NCBI GenBank assembly: GCA_018712915.1
Contig: DVGC01000042.1
Coordinates: forward strand, 1-49,659
From: Candidatus Copromonas faecavium (nom. illeg.)
GTDB taxonomy: Bacteria > Bacillota > Clostridia > Lachnospirales > Lachnospiraceae
DNA: 49,659 bases
Direction: 5' to 3'
Shown here in pieces: positions 15,505 through 24,865 of this stretch. Below the pieces are notes generated by a model. It saw only the letters and a list, made by a program, of their open reading frames with translations. It was not told the origin of the DNA and searched no databases. The first letter of the stretch is position 1. Each line of letters opens with the position of its first letter. The translations under genes and the position numbers were made by a program.

Positions 15505-16098
15505 TTATTTGGAGTACAACTCGACGATCAGCATCTCGTTTACAGGAACATCAATTTCCTCTCTTGTGGGCAGAGCCTTAATCTCGCCCTTTAAGTTTTC
15601 CTGGTCAGACTCCATCCAGGCCGGAACAAGACGGCCTGCGGTTGTCTCCAGAACCAGCTTATAATGGGTATCGCCTTTGTGCTTTTCTTTGATCTCAACC
15701 ACATCTCCGGCCTTTACCAGGTAGGACGGGATATTTACGCACTTTCCGTTTACCAGAACGTGCTTGTGGTCAACGATCTGTCTTGCTTCCTTTCTGGTTC
15801 TTGCGAAGCCAAGACGGAAGATGACATTATCCAGGCGGCGCTCAAGAAGGATCATCAGGTTTTCACCGGTCTGTCCGCTTAAACGCTCAGCCTTCTCGTA
15901 GTAGTTACGGAACGGCTTCTCAAGCACGCCGTAAATGAATTTTGCTTTCTGCTTTTCTCTGAGCTGGAGGCCATACTCGCTGACCTTCTTGTTTGCTCTC
16001 TTTGACTCTCTGTTGGATTTTTTATCTATTCCTAAATAAATGGGATCAAGACCAAGGGATCTGCATCTTTTAAGAACAGGAACTCTATCAACTGCCAT
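15505..16098 (-). CDS. rpsD: 30S ribosomal protein S4
   Basis: S4 is a primary 16S rRNA binder that nucleates assembly of the small subunit. The 197-residue protein shows [20 protein letters not shown] followed by [20 protein letters not shown], the S4 RNA-binding domain. The N-terminus has only one cysteine (Cys12), so this is the form without a zinc knuckle. It sits in the alpha operon here. In B. subtilis rpsD is a separate autoregulated gene, and I see no S4-type leader. Confidence 0.99.
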   Translation of the reverse strand: MAVDRVPVLKRCRSLGLDPIYLGIDKKSNRESKRANKKVSEYGLQLREKQKAKFIYGVLEKPFRNYYEKAERLSGQTGENLMILLERRLDNVIFRLGFARTRKEARQIVDHKHVLVNGKCVNIPSYLVKAGDVVEIKEKHKGDTHYKLVLETTAGRLVPAWMESDQENLKGEIKALPTREEIDVPVNEMLIVELYSK

Positions 16099-16113
16099 TT
16101 TACTTCCTCCTAA

Positions 16114-16515
16114 TTAGACTCTTCTACGTTTCGGCGGCCGGCATCCATTGTGGGGAACCGGTGTTACATCCTTAATGCTCGTTACTTCAAGGCCGCATGC
16201 CTGAAGGGCACGGATTGCTGCCTCACGGCCGGATCCCGGTCCCTTAACCATAACATCAACGGATTTCAAACCATGTACAAGAGCTGCCTTAGTTGCAGTT
16301 TCTGCAGCCATCTGTGCTGCATATGGAGTAGATTTCCTTGAACCTCTAAATCCCAGACCGCCTGCACTTGCCCAAGATAAGGCATTTCCCTGTGCATCTG
16401 TCAGCGTAACGATCGTATTGTTGAAAGATGACTGGATGTGCGCCTGTCCGCGTTCAACGTTTTTCTTGACACGCTTTTTTGTCACTTTTTTTGCAGTGGA
16501 CACTTTTTTAGCCAT
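16114..16515 (-). CDS. rpsK: 30S ribosomal protein S11
   Basis: S11 forms part of the mRNA exit platform of the small subunit. The 133-residue protein carries [36 protein letters not shown] and the basic [14 protein letters not shown] end. A lysine-rich N-terminal tail of about 20 residues is typical of clostridia. It lies 15 bp ahead of rpsD. Confidence 0.99.
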   Translation of the reverse strand: MAKKVSTAKKVTKKRVKKNVERGQAHIQSSFNNTIVTLTDAQGNALSWASAGGLGFRGSRKSTPYAAQMAAETATKAALVHGLKSVDVMVKGPGSGREAAIRALQACGLEVTSIKDVTPVPHNGCRPPKRRRV

Positions 16516-16603
16516 TTAAACTAACCTACTTTCTTTCCCTGAATCCAGTTTCCTGTTTTTAAAACATGCAACGTGATTCATACTACTTTTTGTTACGATT
16601 GAT

Positions 16604-16972
16604 TTACTTCTTCTTATTTGCTACTGTCTTTCTCGGACCCTTACAGGTTCTTGCATTGGTCTTTGTCTTCTGTCCGCGGCAGGGAAGACTCTTTCTATGA
16701 CGAATGCCTCTGTAGCAGCCAATTTCCTGAAGTCTCTTGATGTTTAATGCGATCTCACGACGAAGATCACCTTCTACCGTCTGAGTCTCAGAAATGACAT
16801 TTGCAATTTTTCTTACTTCATCGTCGGTCAAATCCTTCACACGAGTGTCAGGATTAACACCGGCCTCGGCAAGAATACGGTTTGCGCTGGGTCTGCCAAT
16901 GCCGTAAATGTAAGTCAAGCCGATTTCGACACGTTTTTCCCTTGGTAAATCAACACCTGAAATACGAGCCAT
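16604..16972 (-). CDS. rpsM: 30S ribosomal protein S13
   Basis: S13 forms bridges to the large subunit in the head of the 30S particle. The 122-residue protein has the [20 protein letters not shown] start, the [17 protein letters not shown] block and a basic tail ending in TVANKKK. GGAGG precedes the ATG. It lies 108 bp after rpmJ and 88 bp before rpsK. Confidence 0.99.
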   Translation of the reverse strand: MARISGVDLPREKRVEIGLTYIYGIGRPSANRILAEAGVNPDTRVKDLTDDEVRKIANVISETQTVEGDLRREIALNIKRLQEIGCYRGIRHRKSLPCRGQKTKTNARTCKGPRKTVANKKK

Positions 16973-17080
16973 GAGTGTACCTCCATTTAAATATTGTAGA
17001 AATCAAATCTGCCTTCACGAACAACGCACTCTGGCGGTTCCTTCCGGCGCCGCGCGAAAAAACACAGGCGAGATGCGGCA

Positions 17081-17194
17081 TCAGCCCTGTCTTTGTTTGT
17101 GTTTCGGATTTTCACAGATTACTCTGATACTGCCTTTTCTTTTGATAACCTTGCACTTTTCGCAAATCGGTTTTACTGAAGACCTAACTTTCAC
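17081..17194 (-). CDS. rpmJ: 50S ribosomal protein L36 (zinc-type, GTG start)
   Basis: This 37-residue protein starts at a GTG (17192-17194) with AGGAGA six bases upstream. The frame is open further 5', but that stretch has no ribosome-binding site or family match. Cys11, Cys14, Cys27 and His32 form the zinc ribbon of the zinc-binding L36 form, followed by the KHKQRQG end. L36 binds late to 23S rRNA in the large subunit. It is the first gene behind an internal promoter, so it heads the rpmJ-rpsM-rpsK-rpsD-rpoA-rplQ segment. Confidence 0.97.
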   Translation of the reverse strand: MKVRSSVKPICEKCKVIKRKGSIRVICENPKHKQRQG

Positions 17195-17361
17195 AGTAAT
17201 TCTCCTTTCCTTCGTAGTCTGCTTTCCTGTATTCTCACCGCAAAATACACACCAGATTTCACAGCTACCTGTAGGAGAGTCAGCATTACGGTTGCCATAC
17301 CTGTATAAAAAGCACCTGAAAAAGGGCATAATACAAGCGTTCCAACAAAGTTCGCCTAAGC

Positions 17362-17390
17362 ATTATATCACCTTCATTCTGGAAAATCAA
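17362..17390 (-). promoter_or_regulatory. Internal promoter ahead of rpmJ
   Basis: TTGATT (17385-17390) and a perfect TATAAT (17362-17367) are separated by 17 bp, with an extended TGA directly before the -10. It lies in the 323-bp gap between infA and rpmJ, which holds no gene, and leaves a leader of about 160 nt. Confidence 0.88.
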
Positions 17391-17517
17391 GCACTTTTTC
17401 CCGAAAATCGGATATGACTTTTTAAACTTTTTGAAACAGAATCCTGGTTTTTTGAAATATTCCGCTGCTGACTTTCTGACTGCTTCTTTTGATTATGGTG
17501 ACTGCAGAAAGCGTTTC

Positions 17518-17736
17518 TTATTTATCTCTCCAGATGATCCGGCCCTTGGACAAATCATAGGGTGACATCTCCAGAGTGACCTTATCTCCCGGAAGGATCC
17601 GGATATAATTCATGCGGAGCTTTCCGCTGATGGTGGCCAGTACCTTATGGCCATTCTCCAGTTCTACCTGGAACATGGCATTGGGAAGCTTCTCTACCAC
17701 AACGCCTTCAATTTCAATTACATCTGCTTTTGACAT
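17518..17736 (-). CDS. infA: Translation initiation factor IF-1
   Basis: IF-1 blocks the A site during initiation and helps IF-2 and IF-3. The 72-residue protein is a single S1/OB domain with the [13 protein letters not shown] start, [13 protein letters not shown] and [20 protein letters not shown]. Its first 19 nt overlap the end of the KOW-domain gene, so its ribosome-binding site lies inside that gene and the two are probably translationally coupled. Confidence 0.99.
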   Translation of the reverse strand: MSKADVIEIEGVVVEKLPNAMFQVELENGHKVLATISGKLRMNYIRILPGDKVTLEMSPYDLSKGRIIWRDK

Positions 17737-17948
17737 AGTTTCTGTTTTCCCTCCTCGCAGGCTGCGTAAGATTCTTTCGTTTTCTTGATAAGCTGAACAT
17801 GCTTTTTGTTCTTTTTAAAGAGCCGGCCCTCCGGCCCGGAGAGGAGAACATGTCTTCCCATGTCCTCCTCCACCGTATAAAGCCGTCCCTTATCATTTCC
17901 GGCCATGGATCTTGCCAGAAATCCAGGTTTCATTTCCACAAAGTCCAC
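17718..17948 (-). CDS. KOW-domain RNA-binding protein
   Basis: This 76-residue protein has an N-terminal KOW-like motif ([20 protein letters not shown]) resembling the start of L14e/L27e-type proteins, and a lysine-rich middle. Genes of this type are commonly found between map and infA in clostridia, and their exact role in translation or assembly is not established. The first codon is GTG directly after the TAG of map, with AAGGA upstream. An ATG five codons later (17933) is the alternative start. It overlaps infA by 19 nt. Confidence 0.88.
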   Translation of the reverse strand: MDFVEMKPGFLARSMAGNDKGRLYTVEEDMGRHVLLSGPEGRLFKKNKKHVQLIKKTKESYAACEEGKQKLCQKQM

Positions 17949-18716
17949 CTATTCCTTTCCAAAGGCCGGCAGAGAAAGGATTTCCGGTTCCCCCTCTGTA
18001 ATCAGGATGGTATTTTCATAATGGGCCGACAGAGAGTGGTCGTCTGTTACCACGGTCCATCCATCATCCATCCAGTTCACGTCCGGGCGGCCGGCATTGA
18101 TCATGGGCTCAATGGCCAGAGTCATGCCCGGCTGCAAAAGAATTCCCTTACGCTTCATGGCAAAATTGGGCACTTCCGGATCCTCATGAAGATGAGTTCC
18201 GATTCCATGGCCCACCAAATCACGGACCACGCCGTAGCCGAAATGTTCCGCATACTGCTGAATGGCGGAAGAGATATCGTTCAGATGGTTGCCGGCCTTC
18301 GCAAACCGGATTCCCTCAAAAAAGCTCTGCCTGGTTACCTCCATCAGCTTTTCTGCCTCTGACGATACCTGACCGATGCCCCAGGTCCTGGCTGCATCTG
18401 AATGGTATCCTTTATAAATCACTCCCGCATCCAGACTGACGATGTCACCCTCTTTTAAGACACGGGTTCTGCTGGGAATCCCATGAACCACCTCATCGTT
18501 GACCGACACGCAGATGGAACCGGGATAGCCGTTGTAATTCTTAAAGGAAGGGATGCATCCATGACTGCGGATTAACTTCTCTCCCAGCCGGTCGATATCC
18601 ATAGTGGTCATTCCAGGATGCAGCGCTTTTGCCAGCTCCTCATGAACCGACGCCAGAATTTCCCCGGCTTTTCTCATCAGCTCGATTTCTCTCGGCGATT
18701 TGATTGTTACTGCCAT
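17949..18716 (-). CDS. map: Type I methionine aminopeptidase
   Basis: It removes the N-terminal methionine from new proteins. The 255-residue enzyme has all expected metal and substrate residues: His78, Asp96, Asp107, His170 (LVGHGIGTHLHEDP), Glu203 and Glu234. There is no N-terminal zinc-finger extension, so it is the short MAP1a form. It follows adk by only 4 bp and directly abuts the KOW-domain gene. Confidence 0.98.
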   Translation of the reverse strand: MAVTIKSPREIELMRKAGEILASVHEELAKALHPGMTTMDIDRLGEKLIRSHGCIPSFKNYNGYPGSICVSVNDEVVHGIPSRTRVLKEGDIVSLDAGVIYKGYHSDAARTWGIGQVSSEAEKLMEVTRQSFFEGIRFAKAGNHLNDISSAIQQYAEHFGYGVVRDLVGHGIGTHLHEDPEVPNFAMKRKGILLQPGMTLAIEPMINAGRPDVNWMDDGWTVVTDDHSLSAHYENTILITEGEPEILSLPAFGKE

Positions 18717-18720
18717 TGTC

Positions 18721-19365
18721 CTACGCTCCCAGAATGTTCATGATGTCTTCAAAAACCTTCTCCATATCCTGAGTTCCGTCCACAGTATGAAGAATATCCT
18801 CTCCGGTATAATATTCGATCAGCGGCTGTGTCTGGTCGTGATAAACCTTCAGACGGTTCTGAACAGTTTCCGGCTTGTCATCATCCCGAAGGATCAGCTC
18901 GGCACCGCACTTGTCGCAGATGCCTTCCTGCTTGGGAGCTGCATAAACGATATGGTAAGTTGCTCCGCACTTGGGGCAGGCACGGCGGCCGGACATTCTG
19001 GCCACAATGTTCTCATCGGGAACATCCACATCCACTGCAAAATCCAGGGCCTCACCTTTTTCAGAAAGTGCTGCTTTCAGGCTTTCCGCCTGGGGAATGG
19101 TCCTGGGGAAGCCGTCAAGAATATATCCGTTTTTGCAGTCCGGCTGGCTGATCCGGTCCATCAGAAGGTCCACGGTCAGGGAATCCGGAACCAGAAGTCC
19201 CTGGTCCATATAGGATTTTGCCTTTTTCCCCAGCTCTGTTCCTGCCTTGATGTTGGCACGGAAAATATCTCCGGTGGAAATATGGGGAATCTGGTACTTC
19301 TCTGCGATCCGCTCTGCCTGGGTACCTTTTCCGGCTCCCGGCGCTCCTAACATGACAATCTTCAT
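18721..19365 (-). CDS. adk: Adenylate kinase (zinc-binding form)
   Basis: It interconverts AMP plus ATP with two ADP in the cytoplasm. The 214-residue protein has the P-loop GAPGAGKGT at 7-15, the [12 protein letters not shown]-binding region, LDGFPRT near 84, and a LID domain with Cys130, Cys133, Cys150 and Cys153 that should bind zinc, as in many Gram-positives. The start at 19365 has GGAGGAATT upstream; the frame open to 19413 crosses a strong hairpin and is not used. It lies between secY and map, the usual place. Confidence 0.98.
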   Translation of the reverse strand: MKIVMLGAPGAGKGTQAERIAEKYQIPHISTGDIFRANIKAGTELGKKAKSYMDQGLLVPDSLTVDLLMDRISQPDCKNGYILDGFPRTIPQAESLKAALSEKGEALDFAVDVDVPDENIVARMSGRRACPKCGATYHIVYAAPKQEGICDKCGAELILRDDDKPETVQNRLKVYHDQTQPLIEYYTGEDILHTVDGTQDMEKVFEDIMNILGA

Positions 19366-19389
19366 TGCAATTCCTCCACTCACATGGAT

Positions 19390-19421
19390 CCGGCAGTGCG
19401 CATCACCGCACATCCTGCCGG
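19390..19421 (-). other. Hairpin in the adk leader
   Basis: CCGGCA/TGCCGG (19390-19395 and 19416-19421) encloses GTGCG/CGCAC (19396-19400 and 19407-19411), with a 4-nt bulge on one side. It ends about 24 nt before the adk ATG. Confidence 0.55.
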
Positions 19422-19437
19422 ATGTTTCATAATACCG

Positions 19438-19465
19438 AAAAGCGGGCGAAAAAAACTTCCGCCCG
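19438..19465 (-). terminator. Terminator-like hairpin between secY and adk
   Basis: CGGGCG/CGCCCG (19443-19448 and 19460-19465) has an 11-nt loop and is followed on the minus strand by CTTTTC. The stem is short and the T run weak, so partial termination (attenuation) of the long operon is more likely than a full stop. Confidence 0.5.
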
Positions 19466-19503
19466 TTTCATCTTCAGGTAACTGCCGCTGTCTCCATACG
19501 GGC

Positions 19504-20826
19504 TTAGTCGTTCAGGAAGCCTCTGTAGTTTCTCACAAGCATTTTGGACTCGATGGCCTTGATGGTCTCAAGAATAACGCCTGCGATAATGATTAAGGAC
19601 GTTCCGCCAAAGGACAGGCTTCCGACTGAAAACAGGCCGGACGCAACGATGGGAATAATGCAGACGATTACAAGTCCCACCGCACCAACAAATACGATAT
19701 AGTTCAGAATGCCGCTCAGATAGTCTGAGGTAGGCTTGCCGGGACGGATACCCGGAATAAAGCCACCGGCTTTCTTCATATTATTGGCCACTTCCAGCGG
19801 ATTGAACGTAATGGACGTATAGAAATACGCAAACAGCACAACCAGCACAATATATAAGAGCAGGCCAACGGAATAAACCGGAGCGTCCGGCCTAAACCAG
19901 TTGGAAGAGCTTAACGCCATCAGAATATGGCCGCCGACGGAGGTGTAATCCACAGTAAAGAACTGGGCAACCATTGCCGGCATGGACATGATTGAGGACG
20001 CAAAGATCACGGGGATTACGCCTGCGGTATTCACCTTCAGCGGAATATGGGAGGACTGGCCTCCGACCATCCGTCTGCCCTGCATCTTTTTGGAATACTG
20101 AACCGGAATCCGGCGTTCTGCTCCGTTCAGCACAAGAACGAAAACAACGGTTGCTATAATCACTGCAAGAATAATCACACATGCGATTGCAGCAACAGCC
20201 ACCGACTGCCCCGCCATAAACCGGTAATAAAGCATCAGGATGTCCTGAGGAAGGCTGGAAACAATGTTAATCAGAAGGACAATGGAAATACCGTTTCCCA
20301 CACCTTTTTCCGTAATCCGCTCGCCGATCCACATCAAAAGGGCAGAACCCGCTGTCATCGCTGCCACCACTGTCAGGTAGCCCCAGAAATTTCTGTGCTC
20401 CTCAAGAACAAGCCCCTGTCCGCCAAGGCCAAGAGCCATGGCAGTTGACTCGAAAAGAGCCAGTCCTACGGTCACATATCTGGTGTATTCCGCAATCTTC
20501 CTCCTGCCGTCTTCTCCTTCCTTCTGCATTTCCTCAAGCTTGGGAACTGCGATGGTGAGAAGCTGCATGATAATCGAGGAGGTGATGTAGGGCGTAATGC
20601 TCAGCGCGAACAGCGACATAGAGGAAAAAGAGCCGCCGGTAATTGCGTTGATAAAGCCCATGCCGGATGCCTGCAGATTATCGAAAAAACTGCTTAAGTA
20701 GCTGGCATCCACCCCGGGAATCGGAAGATTGGAACCAATCCTTATGACAACGAGCATTCCCAAGGTGTAAAGAAGCCGGTCACGGACTTCTTTCACCTTA
20801 AATGCGTTTCGTAGGAAATTTATCAT
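19504..20826 (-). CDS. secY: Protein translocase subunit SecY
   Basis: SecY is the channel of the Sec export machinery in the cytoplasmic membrane. The 440-residue protein has about ten hydrophobic segments and the landmarks LLYTLGMLVVIRIGSNLPIPG near 19-39, TPYITSSIIMQLL near 98-110 and ITEKGVGNGISIVL near 170-183. A late cytoplasmic loop carries NPLEVANNMKKAGGFIPGIRPG. It begins one base after the rplO stop. Confidence 0.99.
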   Translation of the reverse strand: MINFLRNAFKVKEVRDRLLYTLGMLVVIRIGSNLPIPGVDASYLSSFFDNLQASGMGFINAITGGSFSSMSLFALSITPYITSSIIMQLLTIAVPKLEEMQKEGEDGRRKIAEYTRYVTVGLALFESTAMALGLGGQGLVLEEHRNFWGYLTVVAAMTAGSALLMWIGERITEKGVGNGISIVLLINIVSSLPQDILMLYYRFMAGQSVAVAAIACVIILAVIIATVVFVLVLNGAERRIPVQYSKKMQGRRMVGGQSSHIPLKVNTAGVIPVIFASSIMSMPAMVAQFFTVDYTSVGGHILMALSSSNWFRPDAPVYSVGLLLYIVLVVLFAYFYTSITFNPLEVANNMKKAGGFIPGIRPGKPTSDYLSGILNYIVFVGAVGLVIVCIIPIVASGLFSVGSLSFGGTSLIIIAGVILETIKAIESKMLVRNYRGFLND

Positions 20827-20827
20827 A

Positions 20828-21268
20828 TTAGATCACCTCGCAGGTTCCACCTACAGCTTCAATCTTGGACTTTGCAGTCTCACTGAATGCATTGGCTTTC
20901 ACGTTAAGTTTCTTTGTCAGCTCACCGTTTCCAAGAATCTTAACGCCGTCCTGCGGGTTCTTGATGATACCGGTCTCCATCAGCGTCTCAACGGATACTG
21001 TGGAATCGTTATCAAATCTCTCCAGTACACTTACATTAATACCAACGATTTCCTTGGAATTAATATTCTTGAATCCTCTCTTGGGGATACGTCTGTATAA
21101 CGGCATCTGGCCGCCCTCGAAGCCGATTCTCGGTGCTCCGGAACGTGCCTTCTGACCCTTATGGCCCTTGCCGGCCGTCTTTCCGTTTCCGGATCCATGA
21201 CCGCGGCCCCTTCTGAAATTATCGCTGTGCTTGGAACCTTCAGCAGGATGTAAATTGGATAAGTTCAT
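20828..21268 (-). CDS. rplO: 50S ribosomal protein L15
   Basis: L15 binds 23S rRNA late in assembly of the large subunit. The 146-residue protein has the typical N-terminus [14 protein letters not shown] and the glycine-rich basic stretch [20 protein letters not shown]. The block [18 protein letters not shown] follows, then a globular end with [15 protein letters not shown]. It sits between rpmD and secY as usual. Confidence 0.99.
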   Translation of the reverse strand: MNLSNLHPAEGSKHSDNFRRGRGHGSGNGKTAGKGHKGQKARSGAPRIGFEGGQMPLYRRIPKRGFKNINSKEIVGINVSVLERFDNDSTVSVETLMETGIIKNPQDGVKILGNGELTKKLNVKANAFSETAKSKIEAVGGTCEVI

Positions 21269-21296
21269 CGCTGCACCTCCTTACTCTCTATCAGAA

Positions 21297-21479
21297 TTAA
21301 ACTTCTTCTACCTTTACCAGATGTCTGACCGTCTGAATCATACCTCTGACAGCACCGTTATCCGGCATCTCAACAGTCTTATGCATCTTCCTTAAGCCAA
21401 GTGCCTCAATCGTCGCTTTCTGCTTCGGAACAGCGCCGATAGGGGATTTCACCAATGTGATTTTTAACTTCTCTGCCAT
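21297..21479 (-). CDS. rpmD: 50S ribosomal protein L30
   Basis: This 60-residue L30 has LKITLVKSPIGAVPKQKATI at the start and LGLRKMHKTVEMPDNGAVRG in the middle, the short bacterial form. Spacing to rpsE is 15 bp and to rplO 28 bp. Confidence 0.99.
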   Translation of the reverse strand: MAEKLKITLVKSPIGAVPKQKATIEALGLRKMHKTVEMPDNGAVRGMIQTVRHLVKVEEV

Positions 21480-21494
21480 GTTTCTATCCTCCTA

Positions 21495-22004
21495 TTAGCA
21501 AACGATTTCTTCTACAGATTTGCCGCGGTTCTTCGCAACCTGCTCCGGAGTCTTCAGGCTTAAAAGACCTTCCATGGTTGCCAGAACTACGTTCGTCTTG
21601 TTATTGGAACCTAAAGATTTTGTACGGATGTTGCGGATGCCTGCAAGCTCTACCACGGCACGAACCGGGCCGCCTGCGATGATACCGGTACCTTCGGGAG
21701 CTCTCTTAAGAAGTACGGATGCGCTTCCGAACTTGCCCAGGAAATCGTGAGGAATGCTGTTGTTCTCATCTCTCGGGATTTCCACCAGGTTCTTAATGGC
21801 AGCCTCTTTTCCCTTACGGATTGCCTCCGGAACCTCTCCTGCCTTGCCAAGGCCTGCGCCTACATGGCCATTGCCGTCGCCAACTACTACCAGAGCGGAA
21901 AATCTCATGGTACGTCCACCTTTTACAGTCTTGGATACGCGCTTGATGGCAACTACTCTGTCATTTAATTCCAACTGACTTGCATCAATAATTGTACGTT
22001 TCAT
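21495..22004 (-). CDS. rpsE: 30S ribosomal protein S5
   Basis: S5 helps secure decoding accuracy and mRNA unwinding in the small subunit. The 169-residue protein has an N-terminal double-stranded-RNA-binding-like domain ([40 protein letters not shown]). The C-terminal part carries [21 protein letters not shown] and [15 protein letters not shown]. It lies between rplR and rpmD. Confidence 0.99.
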   Translation of the reverse strand: MKRTIIDASQLELNDRVVAIKRVSKTVKGGRTMRFSALVVVGDGNGHVGAGLGKAGEVPEAIRKGKEAAIKNLVEIPRDENNSIPHDFLGKFGSASVLLKRAPEGTGIIAGGPVRAVVELAGIRNIRTKSLGSNNKTNVVLATMEGLLSLKTPEQVAKNRGKSVEEIVC

Positions 22005-22022
22005 GCTGCGTTCTCCTCTCTA

Positions 22023-22391
22023 CTAGAATTTCAGACCAGCCTCGCGGGCTGCATCTGCCAAAGCCTGAACCTTACCCTGATAAATGAAACCGCCTCTGTC
22101 GAAGACAACCTCGCTGATTCCCTTCTCAAGCGCTCTCTTGGCAATTACGGTTCCCACATGCGCTGCTGCTTCAACGGTGTCGGTATTCTCAAGCTCTGCC
22201 TTAATCTCTTTCTCGAGAGTGGATGCAGATACTAACGTATGTCCAACGGTATCGTCGATAATCTGAGCATACATATGATTGTTGCTTCTGAATACGGCTA
22301 AGCGCGGTCTCTCTGCCGTTCCGGCAAAGCGATTGCGTAATCTATAGTGCTTTTTTCTGCGAACTTCGCTTCTTGACTGCTTGCTGACCAT
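22023..22391 (-). CDS. rplR: 50S ribosomal protein L18
   Basis: L18 joins 5S rRNA to the large subunit. The 122-residue protein has the basic start [20 protein letters not shown], then [20 protein letters not shown] and the end [20 protein letters not shown]. It follows rplF by 17 bp. Confidence 0.99.
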   Translation of the reverse strand: MVSKQSRSEVRRKKHYRLRNRFAGTAERPRLAVFRSNNHMYAQIIDDTVGHTLVSASTLEKEIKAELENTDTVEAAAHVGTVIAKRALEKGISEVVFDRGGFIYQGKVQALADAAREAGLKF

Positions 22392-22408
22392 TTTTACACT
22401 CTCCTTAA

Positions 22409-22951
22409 TTATTTCTTACCGGTCTTACCAACCTTACGTCTGATAACCTCATCAGCATACTTGATGCCCTTGCCCTTATACGGCTCAGGTCTTCTCTTAT
22501 CCCTGATTTCAGCCGCATACTGGCCAACCTTCTCTTTGCTGATGCCCTTGACGATAATTACGTTCTGACCATCCAGAACAGTCTCGATGCCCTCCGGATC
22601 TTCCATCTCTACCGGATGGGAATAACCAAGGGAAAGTGTCAGCTTCTTGCCCTGCTTCTGCGCTCTGTATCCAACGCCGTTTACCTCAAGCTTTTTCTCG
22701 TAGCCCTCGGTTACACCGTGGATCATATTGCTGATAAGAGTCCTGGTAAGTCCATGAAGAGATTTCATCTTCTTTAAATCGTTGGGTCTGGAAACGATGA
22801 TGTGTCCATCTTCTTCCTTAATCTCCATTTCCGTCGGAAGCTGTCTCTCCAGGGTTCCCTTCGGACCCTTGACGGTTACTAAATTGTTCTCTGCGATTGT
22901 CACTGTTACACCAGCGGGAATCGCAATCGGCATTCTACCAATACGTGACAT
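22409..22951 (-). CDS. rplF: 50S ribosomal protein L6
   Basis: L6 lies near the factor-binding region of the large subunit. The 180-residue protein shows two repeated domains with [15 protein letters not shown] at the start, [20 protein letters not shown] in the middle and [19 protein letters not shown] near the end. It begins 155 bp after rpsH, an unusually long gap that holds three hairpins. Confidence 0.99.
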   Translation of the reverse strand: MSRIGRMPIAIPAGVTVTIAENNLVTVKGPKGTLERQLPTEMEIKEEDGHIIVSRPNDLKKMKSLHGLTRTLISNMIHGVTEGYEKKLEVNGVGYRAQKQGKKLTLSLGYSHPVEMEDPEGIETVLDGQNVIIVKGISKEKVGQYAAEIRDKRRPEPYKGKGIKYADEVIRRKVGKTGKK

Positions 22952-23106
22952 GCCTGTACCTCCTACTTAAATTCTCGGAAGGTGCTTTTACACCTTCTGT
23001 TTTCAGTTTCTGTGTCTATTGCCGTTTATACGGCCATATCTCCGCCCTGCCGGCTTGCGGCTTTGCAGGCGGGGATACTGCACATTCAAAGTCAAACGAT
23101 AACGTA
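22952..23106 (-). other. Hairpin-rich spacer between rpsH and rplF
   Basis: No gene is visible. Three stems are seen: GAAGGTG/CACCTTC (22978-22984 and 22991-22997), GCCGT/ACGGC (23021-23025 and 23030-23034), and CCGCC-TGC with GCAGGCGG (23042-23050 and 23065-23072, one bulged base). None has a following T run on the minus strand. This may be an mRNA-processing or protein-binding region. Confidence 0.5.
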
Positions 23107-23508
23107 CTACCAAACAAAGGCAAGAACTTCGCCGCCAACGCCAAGCTCTCTGGCCTGCTTATCGGTGATCACGCCCTGGTTGGTGGATACGATGGCGATT
23201 CCGAGACCGCCAAGTACCTTCGGCATATCCTCCTTGCCAGCATATACACGAAGACCGGGCTTGGAGATCTTCTTGATGCCGGTGATGATTCTCTCATTCT
23301 TGTCTGCACCATATTTTAAAGCAATGCGAATGGTCTGGAAGCCGCCGTCCTCAATGACATCGTACTTCTTGATGTATCCTTCTCTCAGAAGGATGTCAGC
23401 GATTGCCAGCTTCATCTTGGAAGCCGGAATATCTACCGTATCATGCTTTGCAGTATTCGCATTACGGATTCTTGTAAGCATATCTGCAATCGGATCGCTC
23501 ATTGTCAT
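23107..23508 (-). CDS. rpsH: 30S ribosomal protein S8
   Basis: S8 is a primary 16S rRNA binder, and in E. coli it also represses the spc operon by binding its mRNA. The 133-residue protein has [20 protein letters not shown] at the start and [20 protein letters not shown] followed by [20 protein letters not shown]. Spacers of 272 and 155 bp on its two sides are the longest inside this spc region, and both contain hairpins. Confidence 0.99.
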   Translation of the reverse strand: MTMSDPIADMLTRIRNANTAKHDTVDIPASKMKLAIADILLREGYIKKYDVIEDGGFQTIRIALKYGADKNERIITGIKKISKPGLRVYAGKEDMPKVLGGLGIAIVSTNQGVITDKQARELGVGGEVLAFVW

Positions 23509-23780
23509 GATTATATTTCCTCCTTATGGGTTGTTGGTAAAATCACTGTGGTTCGCAGAAATCTCTGCGCTGCACAGGCATGTTCCCTCCGCCGGGCACG
23601 CCTTTCAGATATCCGGGAACCGGCTCCGTTTCATCCTGCCGGAGCCCGGGATAACACCGGTGCCGGATTGGGCCTGCATTCCGTCAGAGCCCCAAAACCA
23701 GCTTTGGGAACGGCCCCGCACTATTTCCCGCTTCGCCTCCGGCTCGCGTCCGCTAAGTGCCAACGGGCAGTGCTTTCGGC
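23509..23780 (-). other. 272-bp structured spacer between rpsZ and rpsH
   Basis: No gene or promoter is evident. The stretch is more GC-rich than the flanking genes. It holds perfect stems CGCAGA/TCTGCG (23554-23559 and 23564-23569), GGCTCCG/CGGAGCC (23622-23628 and 23640-23646) and CCCAAA/TTTGGG (23691-23696 and 23703-23708), plus the palindrome CACCGGTG near 23656. No terminator-type T run follows any of them on the minus strand. It is transcribed as the leader of rpsH. Confidence 0.5.
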
Positions 23781-23966
23781 CTACCAGCTAGCCTTCTTTA
23801 CGCCCGGAATCTCGCCCTTGTAAGCAAGCTCACGGAAACAGATACGGCAAATTCCGTATTTTCTCAGATATGCATGCGGCCGGCCGCAGATTCTGCAGCG
23901 GTTGTATTCTCTTGTGGAGAACTTTGCCGGACGCTGCTGTTTAATCTTCATCGAAGTTTTAGCCAT
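23781..23966 (-). CDS. rpsZ: 30S ribosomal protein S14, zinc-binding type Z
   Basis: This 61-residue S14 has the zinc knuckle formed by Cys24, Cys27, Cys40 and Cys43 (RCRICGRP and [10 protein letters not shown]). It is therefore the zinc-dependent form usual in Gram-positive spc operons, not the longer zinc-free paralogue. It lies 16 bp after rplE. Confidence 0.98.
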   Translation of the reverse strand: MAKTSMKIKQQRPAKFSTREYNRCRICGRPHAYLRKYGICRICFRELAYKGEIPGVKKASW

Positions 23967-23982
23967 GGATAAATCCTCCTAC

Positions 23983-24522
23983 TTATTTTGCAAATGGCAT
24001 ATTGAATAATGTCAAAAGTTCACGGGCTTCCTCGTCAGTCTTGGCTGTGGTAACAAAAATAACGTCCATACCTCTGACCTTGTCAACCTTATCATATTCA
24101 ATTTCCGGGAAAATCAGCTGCTCTTTGATACCAAGCGCATAGTTTCCTCTTCCGTCGAAAGCGTTGGGATTTACGCCGCGGAAGTCACGTACACGCGGAA
24201 GAGCCAGATTGATTAAACGGTCTGCAAACTCGTACATCTTCTCACCGCGAAGTGTCACCTTGCATCCAATGGCCATTCCCTCTCTGATTTTGAAGTTGGC
24301 AACGGACTTCTTTGCCTTGGTTGTAACTGCATGCTGACCGGTAATGATTTCCAGGTCGCGAACTGCAGAATCAAGAACCTTCGCATTGTCCTTCGCCTCG
24401 CCTACGCCCATGTTGATGACAATCTTGTCAAGCTTCGGCACTTCCATGATATTCTTATATCCAAATTTCTTAATCATTGCGTCAATGATTTCGTTCTGGT
24501 ACAGTTCTTTTAATCTAGCCAC
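23983..24522 (-). CDS. rplE: 50S ribosomal protein L5
   Basis: L5 brings 5S rRNA into the large subunit and contacts the P-site tRNA. The 179-residue protein has the blocks [20 protein letters not shown] near 24-43 and [20 protein letters not shown] near 75. The end carries [20 protein letters not shown] and a typical [14 protein letters not shown] tail. It starts 23 bp after rplX. Confidence 0.99.
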   Translation of the reverse strand: MARLKELYQNEIIDAMIKKFGYKNIMEVPKLDKIVINMGVGEAKDNAKVLDSAVRDLEIITGQHAVTTKAKKSVANFKIREGMAIGCKVTLRGEKMYEFADRLINLALPRVRDFRGVNPNAFDGRGNYALGIKEQLIFPEIEYDKVDKVRGMDVIFVTTAKTDEEARELLTLFNMPFAK

Positions 24523-24545
24523 CTTTTTTCTCCTCCTCTCCGCTC

Positions 24546-24851
24546 TTAGTCGATTACCTTTCCGGTTGCCTTGGCAACGCGGACCTTCTTGCCGTCCTTC
24601 ACTTCAAAGCCAACTCTTGTAGCTTTTCCGTCAACGAGCAGCATAACATTGGAGATGTCCAAGGGGCTTTCCTTGTGAACGATACCGCCGGTCTGGTTGG
24701 TCTGGCTCGGCTTGGTGTGCTTGGTCACCATGTTGCAGCCTTCTACCAGAACTGTGTTCTTCTTTGTATCCACATGCAGAACCTTGCCGGTCTTGTCTTT
24801 ATCTTTTCCTGCGATGACCTTTACCATATCATCTTTTCTGATTTTATGCAT
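24546..24851 (-). CDS. rplX: 50S ribosomal protein L24
   Basis: L24 starts assembly of the large subunit and lies near the exit tunnel. The 101-residue protein begins with a KOW motif ([21 protein letters not shown]), then [20 protein letters not shown] and the [12 protein letters not shown] block. It follows rplN by 14 bp. Confidence 0.99.
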   Translation of the reverse strand: MHKIRKDDMVKVIAGKDKDKTGKVLHVDTKKNTVLVEGCNMVTKHTKPSQTNQTGGIVHKESPLDISNVMLLVDGKATRVGFEVKDGKKVRVAKATGKVID

Positions 24852-24865
24852 TACCTGGCACCTCC

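Noticed and set aside
17195-17329. N-terminal extension of rpmJ to 82 residues
   Set aside because: L36 is always about 37 residues; the GTG at 17194 has a good ribosome-binding site and the extension lies in the promoter leader.
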